Of a DNA stretch of 47,993 nucleotides, positions 7,729-17,011 are shown in pieces (position 1 is the first letter of the stretch; each line of letters starts with the position of its first letter). The notes under the pieces are model-generated. The model saw only the letters and a list, made by a program, of their open reading frames with translations, had not been told where the DNA came from and ran no database searches. Position numbers and translations under genes: made by a program. Origin of the DNA: an uncultured Clostridia bacterium (GTDB lineage: Bacteria > Bacillota > Clostridia > UBA1381); the NCBI GenBank assembly GCA_934501535.1, contig CAKSUM010000019.1, positions 1 through 47,993 of the forward strand, written 5' to 3'.

Positions 7729-8868
7729 ATGAGAGTAGCGATGATAGGTCATAAGGTTGTGCCGTCGAGGCGCGGCGGAATAGAAAATGTGCTTACGGTC
7801 ATGTGTCCGATGCTTGTGCGGCTCGGTGCGCAGGTGACTTGCTATAACCGCTCGTCCGATAAATCGGAGGAGGAGTTTTCGGGACAGGTAAAAAACAGCT
7901 GTTACGGCGGCGTTGTACTGAAAAACGCGCCTACCGTTAAAGCACGCGGAATTGCGGCAATGCTTGCATCATACACGGCGGCGGTGCGTGCGGCATTCGG
8001 AAAATACGATATTGTGCATTTTCACGCGGAGGGGCCTTGCGCGGCACTGTGGATTCCGAAGCTGTTCGGAAAAAAATGCGTCGCGACGGTTCACGGCCTT
8101 GACTGGCAGAGAGAAAAATGGGGCAAAGGGTTTGCATCAAAATATATAAAATTCGGTGAGAAAATGCTCGCGTCATATGCCGATGAAGTTATAGTTCTGA
8201 GCGCCGGTGCACAGGAGTATTTTAAAAATGAATACGGCAGGGAAACGGTAGTAATTCCCAACGGTATCGCAAAACCGCAGTGCAGACCGGCGAAAAAAAT
8301 CACGCAGCTTTACGGCTTGAACGGCGGAGATTATATATGCACCGTATCAAGACTTACGGCGGAAAAGGGTATTCACTATCTTATTGACGCATATAACGCC
8401 GCAAAACCCGATAAGAAGCTTGTTATCGCAGGAGATGCAAGCGATACGGATTCTTATGCAGCGCATCTTAAAGAAAAGGCGGCGAAAAATCCGAATATTA
8501 TTTTTACCGGCTTTGTGTCGGGTGAAATCCGCGATGAGATATACAGCAATGCATATGCGGTGTGTCTGCCGTCGGATATTGAGGGAATGTCGCTGAGTCT
8601 TTTGGAGGCGCTGGCTTACAAAAATGCGGTTTTGTGCTCGGATATACCGGAAAATACGTCGGTGGCGGAGGATAAGGCAGTTTATTTTGAAAAGGGAAAT
8701 ATCAAAAATCTTGCCGAAAAACTTAAGGAAATCTGCCGTGACGAACAGCTTGTGAGGGATTTAAAACGCGGAGCAGATGAATTTATTCTTAATAAATACA
8801 CATGGACGGACGCGGTAAATTCCACATTTGAATTATACAAAAAAGTTTTAAACAGGAAAGGAAAGTGA
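7729..8868 (+). CDS. GT4 family glycosyltransferase
   Basis: At 379 residues this is the usual GT-B fold size. The N-terminal domain has MIGHKVVPSRRGGIENVL (donor/acceptor glycine-rich loop), and the C-terminal domain has VSRLTAEKGIHYLIDA and PSDIEGMSLSLLEALAY, the GT4 E-x7-E region (E near 279 and 287). ATG 7729 is chosen because ACGGAGTG precedes it; the frame extends upstream into the priming gene without a good site. It is cytosolic and transfers one sugar to the growing lipid-linked unit. Donor unknown. Confidence 0.9.
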   Translation: MRVAMIGHKVVPSRRGGIENVLTVMCPMLVRLGAQVTCYNRSSDKSEEEFSGQVKNSCYGGVVLKNAPTVKARGIAAMLASYTAAVRAAFGKYDIVHFHAEGPCAALWIPKLFGKKCVATVHGLDWQREKWGKGFASKYIKFGEKMLASYADEVIVLSAGAQEYFKNEYGRETVVIPNGIAKPQCRPAKKITQLYGLNGGDYICTVSRLTAEKGIHYLIDAYNAAKPDKKLVIAGDASDTDSYAAHLKEKAAKNPNIIFTGFVSGEIRDEIYSNAYAVCLPSDIEGMSLSLLEALAYKNAVLCSDIPENTSVAEDKAVYFEKGNIKNLAEKLKEICRDEQLVRDLKRGADEFILNKYTWTDAVNSTFELYKKVLNRKGK

Positions 8869-10127
8869 TGACGATGAGCAAACATGTATCTGATCTTCCG
8901 GCTCGGGAGGAAATGTCCGAAAATACGGAACAGCGCATAAAAGAACATCTTAAATCTATTGTCCCGGAACATGTTTACGAAAAATGGATTGACAGATTTG
9001 TATTTGAAAAGATTGACAAAAAGAAAATCATCATCGGATATTACGGCGGCGAATCGATAAAGGAGTTTGAAAAGAATTACGGCGAACAGGTATGGCTCGG
9101 GATTTGTTCAGTTGTCGGTTGTTCAAAGAAAATGAAAATCCGCAGACGAAAGAGCAAAGCGCCTGAATTTAACACAGAAAAAAGAAAAAACAACATTACC
9201 GCGGCGAAATGGTTTGCGCTCAGTTTGGTTTTTTCGGTCATTACATTGATTACGGCGCTGCTTGCCGGAAACTATATCGCAAACCGCAATTTTACGGAAA
9301 ACTTTTACAGCGTGAGCAGCAGCAAGGCAAACAACCATATGCGCATTATGCAGATTTCCGATTTGCACGGCAGCACGTTCGGCAGGAATAACAAGAAGCT
9401 GACCGACCGTGCGGCAAAGCTGAAACCGGACTTGATTTTGCTGACGGGCGACTGCCTCGATTCTTCCGCAGCGTCAACAAAGACTGTTGTTGATTTATGC
9501 GCTGAACTGGCTCAGACGGCACCGACATACTATATTTACGGAAATAACGAGGTAAAGCGAATTTATGATGTGCCGCTGCTGCAGGAACAGCTTGACAAAA
9601 AATTCGGGTTCAATGACGAAAACCGTGACCCGTCAAAGCTTACGGAGCAAAAAGACGATTTTGAAAAGGAGCTTGAAAAAAACGGCGTAAAGGTTCTGAA
9701 AAATAAATCGGATACAATTACGGTGGGACTGACAAAGGTTGATATATACGGAGTGCTCACGTCAAATCCGTCATCATTTTGGTCATACGCGGGCGAGAGC
9801 TTTAACGAATACCTCTATAATAACACAAATAACCTCAAAATCACTGCGGTGCATGAACCGCTGATATTTGAGGAATACAGCCCGGATACGTGGGGCGATT
9901 TGCTGGTTTGCGGACACACACACGGCGGTTTTGCCAGAGTACCCAAGCTCGGAGGAGTATACACCCATGAGGGCGGATTATTCCCGGAGCGCAGCGGAAA
10001 ATATGTGTACGGAAGATATGACGTTGCCGGAAGTCCGCTGATTGTCAGTTCGGGAATGGCAAACGGAAATATTTTAAGAGTTAATAATCCGCCGGAGCTG
10101 GTTATTATCGATGTCAATAAATTCTGA
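8868..10127 (+). CDS. DnaA_N-like domain / TM / calcineurin-like phosphoesterase fusion
   Basis: The protein has ~419 residues and three parts. Residues ~21-88 resemble DnaA domain I (DnaA_N), with the pattern LKSIVPEHVYEKWID (W40), an alternating IDKKKIIIGYYG strand and a final helix. Residues ~115-134 form one TM helix. Residues ~158-418 are a metallophosphoesterase of the YkuE/YaeI type: DLH (D165, H167), GDCLD (D195), GNNE (225-228), H329 and GHTH (349-352), so all metal ligands are present. The topology would place DnaA_N in the cytosol and the enzyme outside. Homologous catalytic domains can hydrolyse lipid-linked pyrophosphates or UDP-diacylglucosamine, so recycling of lipid carrier is one guess. 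The previous stop overlaps the start. GTG 8865 and ATG 8874 are alternative starts. Confidence 0.8.
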   Translation: MTMSKHVSDLPAREEMSENTEQRIKEHLKSIVPEHVYEKWIDRFVFEKIDKKKIIIGYYGGESIKEFEKNYGEQVWLGICSVVGCSKKMKIRRRKSKAPEFNTEKRKNNITAAKWFALSLVFSVITLITALLAGNYIANRNFTENFYSVSSSKANNHMRIMQISDLHGSTFGRNNKKLTDRAAKLKPDLILLTGDCLDSSAASTKTVVDLCAELAQTAPTYYIYGNNEVKRIYDVPLLQEQLDKKFGFNDENRDPSKLTEQKDDFEKELEKNGVKVLKNKSDTITVGLTKVDIYGVLTSNPSSFWSYAGESFNEYLYNNTNNLKITAVHEPLIFEEYSPDTWGDLLVCGHTHGGFARVPKLGGVYTHEGGLFPERSGKYVYGRYDVAGSPLIVSSGMANGNILRVNNPPELVIIDVNKF

Positions 10128-10147
10128 TAAAGAAAGGAAAGGGTAAA

Positions 10148-11527
10148 ATGTATATTTCACTGTTACGCATGCTGCCGGCAGCAGCTGTCGCGATAATTCT
10201 GATTATCGGGCTTATACGGATATATGTGCGGTCAAAAAAAATGAACCGGAACGAATTTTTAAAGATATTTGAAAATACAAAATATATTCATGTGTGGGTT
10301 CTTGTTGTTGTATTTTCGCTGACAGCGGTATTCTCGGTTTTTAATCATTTCTATTTAAAGAAATTTGTACGCGCGGTTGTGGCTCTTAATTATTCAGAAG
10401 CATCGCAGGCGCAGAACTCAAACGGCACACGCTACAATATGGCGGAAATAACCTGTGACGAGGTTCTCAAACGCGCGATTGAAAAGGGAGCTTTTGAAAA
10501 TGTCACGGCAGATGAGCTGAAAAAATGTTTGTCGGTATATCCGTATGTTCAGGGCGATGTGAGCGATAAATCCGCGTACCACATTTCAACAGAATTTGTC
10601 ATAGACTATCATGCGTCGAAAAAGACGCAGCATTTAAATGCCGAAAATGTTATCAAGCTTGTTACCGGCGCATACAAAGAATACTACATTGAAAAATACA
10701 CCGATAATTTTAAGATGCATGCAGACGGCGAAACGCCGGACTTTTCTTCAATGGAGTATATGGATATAGCCACGTATTTTGAAAAGGAAACCGACGAGGT
10801 TCTGAATTATCTGTACGGAATGGCGGAAAAGGGACCGGGATTTGTTACCAAAGACAATGCTACTTTTAATTCCATTGCCGGAAAAGTGTATCAGTTTAAG
10901 CAGACGCAGATTGAGCAGAATTTAAAATCACTTATTCTTCAGCATGGCATAGTCCGCGACAAGACCGGCTATACCGACAGACTTTCGTTTCAGAACACAA
11001 ATACCGAATTTGACCGCAAAAAGAATGCGGTGTCATTTGATATATGCAATCAGGCAATATCCATGTATTCGGAGGAAATGACGAGAATCGTCCTTGTGCC
11101 GACGTGGGACGAGTCGGGAAAATATTACATGGGAAGAACAAAGGTCGGAATCGATGAATTGTCGGTAAAGGCGACGGATTACAGCGACCGTGTGGCGACG
11201 AATGAAAAAAGTATTATGGATAATAACCTGATTATCGCAAAAATGCAGGCAAGCCTGTGCGACCAAGCGACATATGAGGCGGCAGACAGCCTGATCGCGT
11301 CAATTTCGGACAGTATCGAATCGTTTGCGGCGGAAGCGATTGCGGCAGGCAGAGAATATTCAAATAAAAAAATGAACCGCTGTATAGCCGTGAGTATTTC
11401 CGGAAATTCGCTCATGAGCGAACTGAAAACAATCATTCTGTTTGCGGTTTTTGCCTATGCGGCGGCGATACTTTATGTGATTTCCAAAAAGGTTCCGGAA
11501 GAGGACAACAGTTACAGGGAGGTTTAA
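10148..11527 (+). CDS. Wzz-like (chain-length determinant) membrane protein
   Basis: The 459-residue protein has an N-terminal TM (~8-26), a second TM (~47-65), a large extracytoplasmic region and a C-terminal TM (~433-452). Just after TM2, the stretch with NYSEASQAQNSNGTRYNMAEI and a following DEVLKRAIEKG resembles the Wzz fold of polysaccharide co-polymerases. The extra N-terminal TM and cytosolic loop are unusual. It lies 4 bp before a second Wzz-like protein, so the two may form one hetero-oligomeric length regulator. No Wzc-type kinase domain is present. The Wzz assignment rests on pattern and context, so it is moderate. Confidence 0.6.
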   Translation: MYISLLRMLPAAAVAIILIIGLIRIYVRSKKMNRNEFLKIFENTKYIHVWVLVVVFSLTAVFSVFNHFYLKKFVRAVVALNYSEASQAQNSNGTRYNMAEITCDEVLKRAIEKGAFENVTADELKKCLSVYPYVQGDVSDKSAYHISTEFVIDYHASKKTQHLNAENVIKLVTGAYKEYYIEKYTDNFKMHADGETPDFSSMEYMDIATYFEKETDEVLNYLYGMAEKGPGFVTKDNATFNSIAGKVYQFKQTQIEQNLKSLILQHGIVRDKTGYTDRLSFQNTNTEFDRKKNAVSFDICNQAISMYSEEMTRIVLVPTWDESGKYYMGRTKVGIDELSVKATDYSDRVATNEKSIMDNNLIIAKMQASLCDQATYEAADSLIASISDSIESFAAEAIAAGREYSNKKMNRCIAVSISGNSLMSELKTIILFAVFAYAAAILYVISKKVPEEDNSYREV

Positions 11528-11530
11528 AAT

Positions 11531-13414
11531 ATGCAGAATTTTCAGATTTCAAGATATATAAAAAAGCTTTTGCCTCTCATACTTGTGTTCTGTATTGCGG
11601 CAACATATGCGATACATTTAAAATTAAAGGCATCAAATACCTATGTTGCTTCGGAGGTAATCCATTATAATGATGGACAGGCGGAAAAAGGATTGGCTCC
11701 CACGGGCGATAAGTTAGACGTAAACGAAATAAAATCCTCGGCTGTCATGTCCAAGGTTGTGGAGAGAATGGGACTTACGGGAACATATTCCGTGGATAGC
11801 CTTATCTCAAGAGTCAGCATAACGCCGCTGCCCGACCCGGACAAGGTTGCGCAAAAGGAGGCAAAGCTCGACGAGGGTGAAGAATACATCTATGAGCCGA
11901 GCACTTTCATAGTATCTTTTGCTGCGACAAACGGCGAAGGCGCCGGGTTTGCAAGAACAATTATTGATGAAACGTTAGATGTGTACTTTGCAGAATTCAG
12001 TCAGAAATACGTTAATATTGCTCCGGCAAACAACACGATAGAGAACCTGGACAATCAGAATTATGACTATCTCGAAATGCTTGAGCTGATAGACACCGGT
12101 ATTGACAATACGCTGACAACGCTGTATCAGAGAATGGACAGAAGCCCGTACTACAGAGCAACCGGCACGGGCAGGTCATTTGACGACCTTGCTGACGATT
12201 TTAATTATATACGTTCTGTCAGAGTTTCGTCACTGTTTTCAAAGGTTTTCAAATATCAGATTACAAAAAATAAATCGGTGCTGGTGTCGGACTACACAAC
12301 AAGAATAGATAATAACGATATTTCAAATGCAAAAGAAGCAAGCATTGTAAATGATGTTGTTAAGGTCATTGACGCATATGTAGCAAAGATGCGTCAGTCG
12401 GGCAACACAAACATTACGTCGGAATATATTCTCGATAATGTGCATGACCGCGACCTCACAGGCGACGGAAAATCAGCCGCCGGCGCTGACCAGACGGTGA
12501 CTTACGACGAACTGATTTACAGCTGGCGTGACCACAGCGAATCGAAAGAGCATGCCATTATAGACACGGCGTACAGCAGGTATATTCTGGATACGTTTCA
12601 GAAATGTACGGGCGCATGTACGTCGGGGGAATGTGAACATTCAAATCTGACCTGTACGGAGCTTAGCAATCAGTATTATCCTCAGATTAAGGAGGAAACC
12701 GACGCAGAGATAAAATCACTGATAAACGATTTGACAGCCCTGTATAACACTACTACCGCAACAAATGACGAATATAACGAATATCTCGGCGCAAGCTATA
12801 TTTCCGTTTTGTCATCTTCGTCGGTTAAGGAAAGCGTGAATGTAAATCTTTATACTATAATAGCGTTTATCTTCCTTATGATTTTGTGTTGCGGCGGAGC
12901 TGTTGTTGTCGGAAGAATAGGCGATATAGTCAATTACCTGTTCTACACCGACCATATGACAGGACTTAATAACCGCGCATATTTTGACAGATATTTAAAG
13001 TCCATGGATAAAAAACTTCTTGATGACGGAGTGGTGTACTGTGTGACGGACATTGTAAATCTGACCGATATAAATAATCTGTACACGCGCAAGGCGGGCG
13101 ATGAAATAATAAAAATGTTCACTGCTCTTTTGAAGGAAGCCTTCGGCAAAACGGACGCGTCATTTATTTATAACGGCAACGGCAGTTTTATAATTACCGT
13201 AAAAAATCTGGATTATATAACCGCAGAGGATATATTCAACCTGTTCAGGCTGAGACTGGACGAAAGGGAGGAATATGCCGAAATTAAAATTGAGTATAAA
13301 ATAGGCATAGCGGAGTCTTTCAGAGAAAATCATACTGCAAGAAGGCTGCTTTCAGAGGCGCTTGAAAATAAAAAAACATTCACGTCCGAGCCTTTAAAGA
13401 ACGCTGAAAAATAA
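11531..13414 (+). CDS. Wzz-like co-polymerase with C-terminal degenerate GGDEF domain
   Basis: The 627-residue protein has TM1 (~11-28), a long extracytoplasmic domain beginning with a Wzz-like segment (IHYNDGQAEKGLAP..., DVNEIKSSAVMSKVV), TM2 (~441-462) and a cytosolic domain from ~471. That last domain opens with YTDHMTGLNNRAYFDRYL, the classical start of GGDEF domains, and continues at normal length. The signature loop reads GNGSF (~549) instead of GGDEF, and no RxxD inhibitory site is seen, so it is probably not a cyclase. It may bind GTP or c-di-GMP or act as a scaffold. Two insertions are odd: an EF-hand-like DLTGDGKSAAGADQTVTYDEL (~306-327) and a Cys cluster (CTGACTSGECEHSNLTC, ~359-375). 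It lies between the first Wzz-like gene and wzy. Confidence 0.75.
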   Translation: MQNFQISRYIKKLLPLILVFCIAATYAIHLKLKASNTYVASEVIHYNDGQAEKGLAPTGDKLDVNEIKSSAVMSKVVERMGLTGTYSVDSLISRVSITPLPDPDKVAQKEAKLDEGEEYIYEPSTFIVSFAATNGEGAGFARTIIDETLDVYFAEFSQKYVNIAPANNTIENLDNQNYDYLEMLELIDTGIDNTLTTLYQRMDRSPYYRATGTGRSFDDLADDFNYIRSVRVSSLFSKVFKYQITKNKSVLVSDYTTRIDNNDISNAKEASIVNDVVKVIDAYVAKMRQSGNTNITSEYILDNVHDRDLTGDGKSAAGADQTVTYDELIYSWRDHSESKEHAIIDTAYSRYILDTFQKCTGACTSGECEHSNLTCTELSNQYYPQIKEETDAEIKSLINDLTALYNTTTATNDEYNEYLGASYISVLSSSSVKESVNVNLYTIIAFIFLMILCCGGAVVVGRIGDIVNYLFYTDHMTGLNNRAYFDRYLKSMDKKLLDDGVVYCVTDIVNLTDINNLYTRKAGDEIIKMFTALLKEAFGKTDASFIYNGNGSFIITVKNLDYITAEDIFNLFRLRLDEREEYAEIKIEYKIGIAESFRENHTARRLLSEALENKKTFTSEPLKNAEK

Positions 13415-13435
13415 AGTAAAGGAGGGCAGGCGCAT

Positions 13436-14734
13436 ATGGAGAATGTATTTGTAGACAAAGTGAAAACGGTTTATTATGTGGCGATTGCCACGCTGATGTA
13501 TTATTTTTTGACCGAAACAATCAACCTCGGGGTGTTTGTCACGTACCGTCATGCGTTTGCCCTTGTGATTGCATTTTCGGCAATAGCGGACTTTTTGTAC
13601 CGTCCGGATATAGCGAGGGGCGCTGCTGCGGCAAAATCGGCACTGGTTTACAGTCTGCCGCTGGCAGTGACGCTGTTTGTATCGCTTTTTATATGGTTTA
13701 CCGAGCAGGCGAATACAGCAATTATCGCAAGAGGCTTATCAGGCGCATTTATATATACAAATATGCTTTCATTTGCACTTGCTGCCGCGGCGTTTTTGTA
13801 TATTTTCGGCGAGAGGGGCATTTGGTATAACCTGATTGCCGCGCTTGCCGCAAATTTACTGATGATTGTAACAATTATAGCTCAATACGGATTTGCCGGT
13901 TATTTTTCGGAGCTTATAATCCTTATACGAACTTTCGCGGCAGAGACCGGAGATATAATCGTTCATTCGGAGGTACATGAACTTGCGTTTTGCCTGGGAG
14001 CGTATCTGATTTATATGATAATGAAGCCGAAGAAAAATATTGCGTTCGCGATAATGTTCATACTGACGCTGTTCTGCTTTTTGACGGCATTCAAAAGAAT
14101 TGCGATAATCGCGATAATTATTGCACTGGCGTTCGGATTTTTGCTTAAATTAACGGCGCGCCTGAGTAAAAAGGCGGCGGTGAGAGGGGCGATATTCTTA
14201 TCGGCAGCGGTTGTTGTGTTGCTGATTGCATATGTCGCGGCAATAAAAGCGGACGCTTTTGATGTTCTGGAACATATGGGAATAGACACGAGCGGACGCG
14301 CCGATATATATAATGCGGTTGATAAGTTTTATAAATTTTCTCCGGCATTTATGGGCAGAGGAATCGGATTTCTTACTTATCAGCTGAGCACGAATATGCA
14401 TGTCGGAGTAACCTCGGTGCATAACGATTTTCTTCAGTATTTCATAGACCTCGGTTTTTGGGGTTATATTCTGTGGCTGCTGTCGATGACGGTTGTGCGC
14501 GTATGCTTTTTCGGGTCGGGCGGCAAGACGGACGGCGCGATAACGGCATTTACGCTGACGCTGTACCTTATTATAGTGTCCATGACGGATAACACGATGA
14601 ATTATCCGCTGCTCACTTTGGAGATGGCAATCCTGATGATCGGAAACGGGTTTAACGAAGACGTGAAAAGAACCGAGATGAAGATTTTCGGTTATATATC
14701 CGAAGATGGCGGAACGGGGGGAAAGCGGCTTTGA
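13436..14734 (+). CDS. Wzy-type O-antigen/EPS polymerase
   Basis: The 432-residue polytopic protein has about ten TM helices. A large loop (residues ~265-330) contains SGRADIYNAVDKFYKFSPAFMGRGIG and then SVHNDFLQYFIDLGFWGYILWL, the periplasmic-loop motif of the Wzy/WaaL (PF04932) family. It polymerises flipped repeat units on the outer face of the membrane. AAAGGAGGGC precedes ATG 13436. The stop overlaps the next start. It follows the two Wzz-like genes, which is the expected functional neighbourhood. Confidence 0.82.
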   Translation: MENVFVDKVKTVYYVAIATLMYYFLTETINLGVFVTYRHAFALVIAFSAIADFLYRPDIARGAAAAKSALVYSLPLAVTLFVSLFIWFTEQANTAIIARGLSGAFIYTNMLSFALAAAAFLYIFGERGIWYNLIAALAANLLMIVTIIAQYGFAGYFSELIILIRTFAAETGDIIVHSEVHELAFCLGAYLIYMIMKPKKNIAFAIMFILTLFCFLTAFKRIAIIAIIIALAFGFLLKLTARLSKKAAVRGAIFLSAAVVVLLIAYVAAIKADAFDVLEHMGIDTSGRADIYNAVDKFYKFSPAFMGRGIGFLTYQLSTNMHVGVTSVHNDFLQYFIDLGFWGYILWLLSMTVVRVCFFGSGGKTDGAITAFTLTLYLIIVSMTDNTMNYPLLTLEMAILMIGNGFNEDVKRTEMKIFGYISEDGGTGGKRL

Positions 14735-15945
14735 AAATTTTGATGGTGAACAAATTTCTCTATCCGCGCGGCGGAGCGGAGAGCTATATGCTTAAGCTGA
14801 GCGAGAGCCTTATGCGCGCTGGTCACGAGGTTCAGTTTTTCGGTATGTATGATGAGAAAAATACGGTCGGAAATTCGCTGAACCTGTACACGCAGAATAT
14901 GGATTTTCATTCGGGCGGAGCGGAACGTTTTCTTTATCCGTTTAAGATAATTTATTCGAAAGAGGCGTACCGCAAAATCGGCAGGGTGATTGACGATTTC
15001 AAGCCGGATATTGTGCATATGAACAATATTAATTTTCAGCTCACGCCGTCGATAATTTATGCGGTGAAAAAGAGAAACATTCCGCTTGTTCAGACGGTGC
15101 ATGACTATCAGATGATATGTCCCAATCATTTGCTGTACAGTTTTGATGAAAAATCTGCGTGTACAAGGTGCGTTCATGCAAGCCGCCTGAACTGCATTAA
15201 ACACAGGTGTATTCATATGTCACGCGTGAAAAGTCTGATCGGCGTAATTGAGGCGCAGCTTTATTCCGCACTGAAAACTTACAAAATTGTCGACCTTTAT
15301 ATATGTCCGAGTCGTTTTCTCGAAAAAAAGCTGACCGATGCGGCGGATTTTTACCGCGGAAAAACATTCATGCTGCATAATTTTATAGAAAAAACAGGCG
15401 TATGCGAGGATTATGACAGGGAAAATCCGTATATCATTTTTGTCGGCAGACTGTCCGGTGAAAAGGGAATTTCACTTTTGGCGCAGACAGCGCGGCTAAT
15501 GCCGGAATACAAATTTGTTGTTGCCGGAAACGGCCCGGATGGGGCGGAACTGGACGGCATACCGAACGTGCACATGACGGGCTTTCTCGGCGGTGATGAG
15601 CTGACGAAGGCAATATCGCGCGCAAAAGCTTTGATACTGCCGTCGGTATGCTATGAAAACTGCCCTCTCACAATTTTGGAGGCACATTCAATGGGCGTAC
15701 CGGTGATAACGATGAACAGCGGCGGAATGGCAGAGCTTGTTGAGGACGGAGTAACCGGGTCGCTTATACAAAAGGCGGACGCAGAACATGTTGCCGACGC
15801 TGTCAGGAGAACGCTTGATAATGAGGATAAGTACATGCAGCTTAGGGAAAATTGCAGAAAAAAATATATAATGCCGGCGGACGATTACTGCCGTGCGGTA
15901 ACCGACAAGTACAGAGAGCTTGCCGGACGGAGGAAAACGCAGTGA
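14731..15945 (+). CDS. GT4 family glycosyltransferase
   Basis: This 404-residue GT-B enzyme opens MVNKFLYPRGGAESYMLKL. Its C-terminal half has VGRLSGEKGISLLAQTARL and PSVCYENCPLTILEAHSMGVPVI, the GT4 E-x7-E motif. A cysteine-rich stretch in the N-domain (CPNHLLYSFDEKSACTRCVH and nearby CIKHRC) is found in a subset of GT4 enzymes and may bind a metal. The start is TTG 14731, overlapping the wzy stop (TTGA), with GGGGGAAAG just upstream, so translation is probably coupled. Confidence 0.88.
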   Translation: MKILMVNKFLYPRGGAESYMLKLSESLMRAGHEVQFFGMYDEKNTVGNSLNLYTQNMDFHSGGAERFLYPFKIIYSKEAYRKIGRVIDDFKPDIVHMNNINFQLTPSIIYAVKKRNIPLVQTVHDYQMICPNHLLYSFDEKSACTRCVHASRLNCIKHRCIHMSRVKSLIGVIEAQLYSALKTYKIVDLYICPSRFLEKKLTDAADFYRGKTFMLHNFIEKTGVCEDYDRENPYIIFVGRLSGEKGISLLAQTARLMPEYKFVVAGNGPDGAELDGIPNVHMTGFLGGDELTKAISRAKALILPSVCYENCPLTILEAHSMGVPVITMNSGGMAELVEDGVTGSLIQKADAEHVADAVRRTLDNEDKYMQLRENCRKKYIMPADDYCRAVTDKYRELAGRRKTQ

Positions 15946-16997
15946 TATTACCAAAAATCAGTATTATTGTCCCGGTGTATAACAGTGAAAAATATTTGAA
16001 AAGATGTCTTGATTCGCTGACAGAACAGACGCTTGAGGATATAGAAATTATACTTGTCGATGACGCGTCGACGGATAACAGTCCGCAGATATGTGCCGCC
16101 GCTACCGAAAAAGACCGGCGGATAAAGGTTATCCGCAAAGCCAACGGCGGGCCGGGTATGGCAAGAAATGCGGGGCTTGCGGCGGCAAGAGGGAAATATA
16201 TCGGATTTGCGGATTCCGACGATTATGTAAGCCCGGACATGTTTGAAAAGTTATATAATGCCGCGGAAAAATACAGCGCGCAGCTTGTTATATCCGGGGT
16301 GACATACGTAGGCGGAAATATGTTCGGAAGCGGTGATGAATATTCGGACGAATATTTTGACAGGGAAACGCTGCTTTGTTCCGCGGAGGATATGCAAGAA
16401 TTGATTTTGGGCATTGTCGGCGCGCTACCGCATGAAAAGCGTGACAGCCGTTATGGAACCGGCGTATGGAAAAATTTATACAGGCGCGATGTGATTGAAA
16501 CCGGCGGAATAAAATTTATGTCCGAAAGGGAGATAATGTCCGAGGACGCGATATTTTTAATTGACTATGCCGCATGTATCACTAAAGCGGCAGGCATACC
16601 GGGTGCATTTTACAGATATTGCCGCAACGGAGAGTCGCTGTCAAAGTCATATGACGCGGACAGATTGAAAAAATGCATGACTTTTCTTGATAACGTTGAA
16701 GAGAAAATCGGGCGGAATGTGCCGCGGAGCACATATAAAATCTACATGGACAGGCTGACGCAGGCATACGGAAGAGTCATATGCGCACAGGAAATTATTT
16801 ATGCGATGGACAATAAAACGGGTTATCGTGCGCTGCGGAAAAGACTCGGTGAGGTTTGCACCGAAGCTCGAATTAAAGACTCACTCAAAAAGTATCCATG
16901 GTATAAGCTGCCGTTAAAACAGGCGGCGTTTGCCTTTATGATGAAGTACAGACTGTATTTTTTGCAGATACTTGCGGTGAGGTTCCGGGGTAGATAA
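15942..16997 (+). CDS. GT2 family glycosyltransferase
   Basis: The 351-residue GT-A enzyme has PKISIIVPVYNSEKYLKRCLDSL at its N-terminus, VDDASTDNS, NGGPGMARNAGLAAARGKY and the DXD-type ADSDD. The C-terminal ~130 residues are helical and probably set acceptor specificity. The start GTG 15942 overlaps the preceding stop (GTGA), and GGAGG lies about 9 nt upstream; the longer frame upstream is inside the previous gene. It transfers a sugar to the lipid-linked repeat. It is related to the next two genes, suggesting stepwise duplication. Confidence 0.9.
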   Translation: MILPKISIIVPVYNSEKYLKRCLDSLTEQTLEDIEIILVDDASTDNSPQICAAATEKDRRIKVIRKANGGPGMARNAGLAAARGKYIGFADSDDYVSPDMFEKLYNAAEKYSAQLVISGVTYVGGNMFGSGDEYSDEYFDRETLLCSAEDMQELILGIVGALPHEKRDSRYGTGVWKNLYRRDVIETGGIKFMSEREIMSEDAIFLIDYAACITKAAGIPGAFYRYCRNGESLSKSYDADRLKKCMTFLDNVEEKIGRNVPRSTYKIYMDRLTQAYGRVICAQEIIYAMDNKTGYRALRKRLGEVCTEARIKDSLKKYPWYKLPLKQAAFAFMMKYRLYFLQILAVRFRGR

Positions 16998-17011
16998 ACG
17001 GAGGGTTTAAA

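Noticed and set aside
11531..13414. Active diguanylate cyclase
   Set aside because: The signature loop is GNGSF, lacking the acidic catalytic residues of GG(D/E)EF, so cyclase activity is unlikely even though the fold is recognisable.
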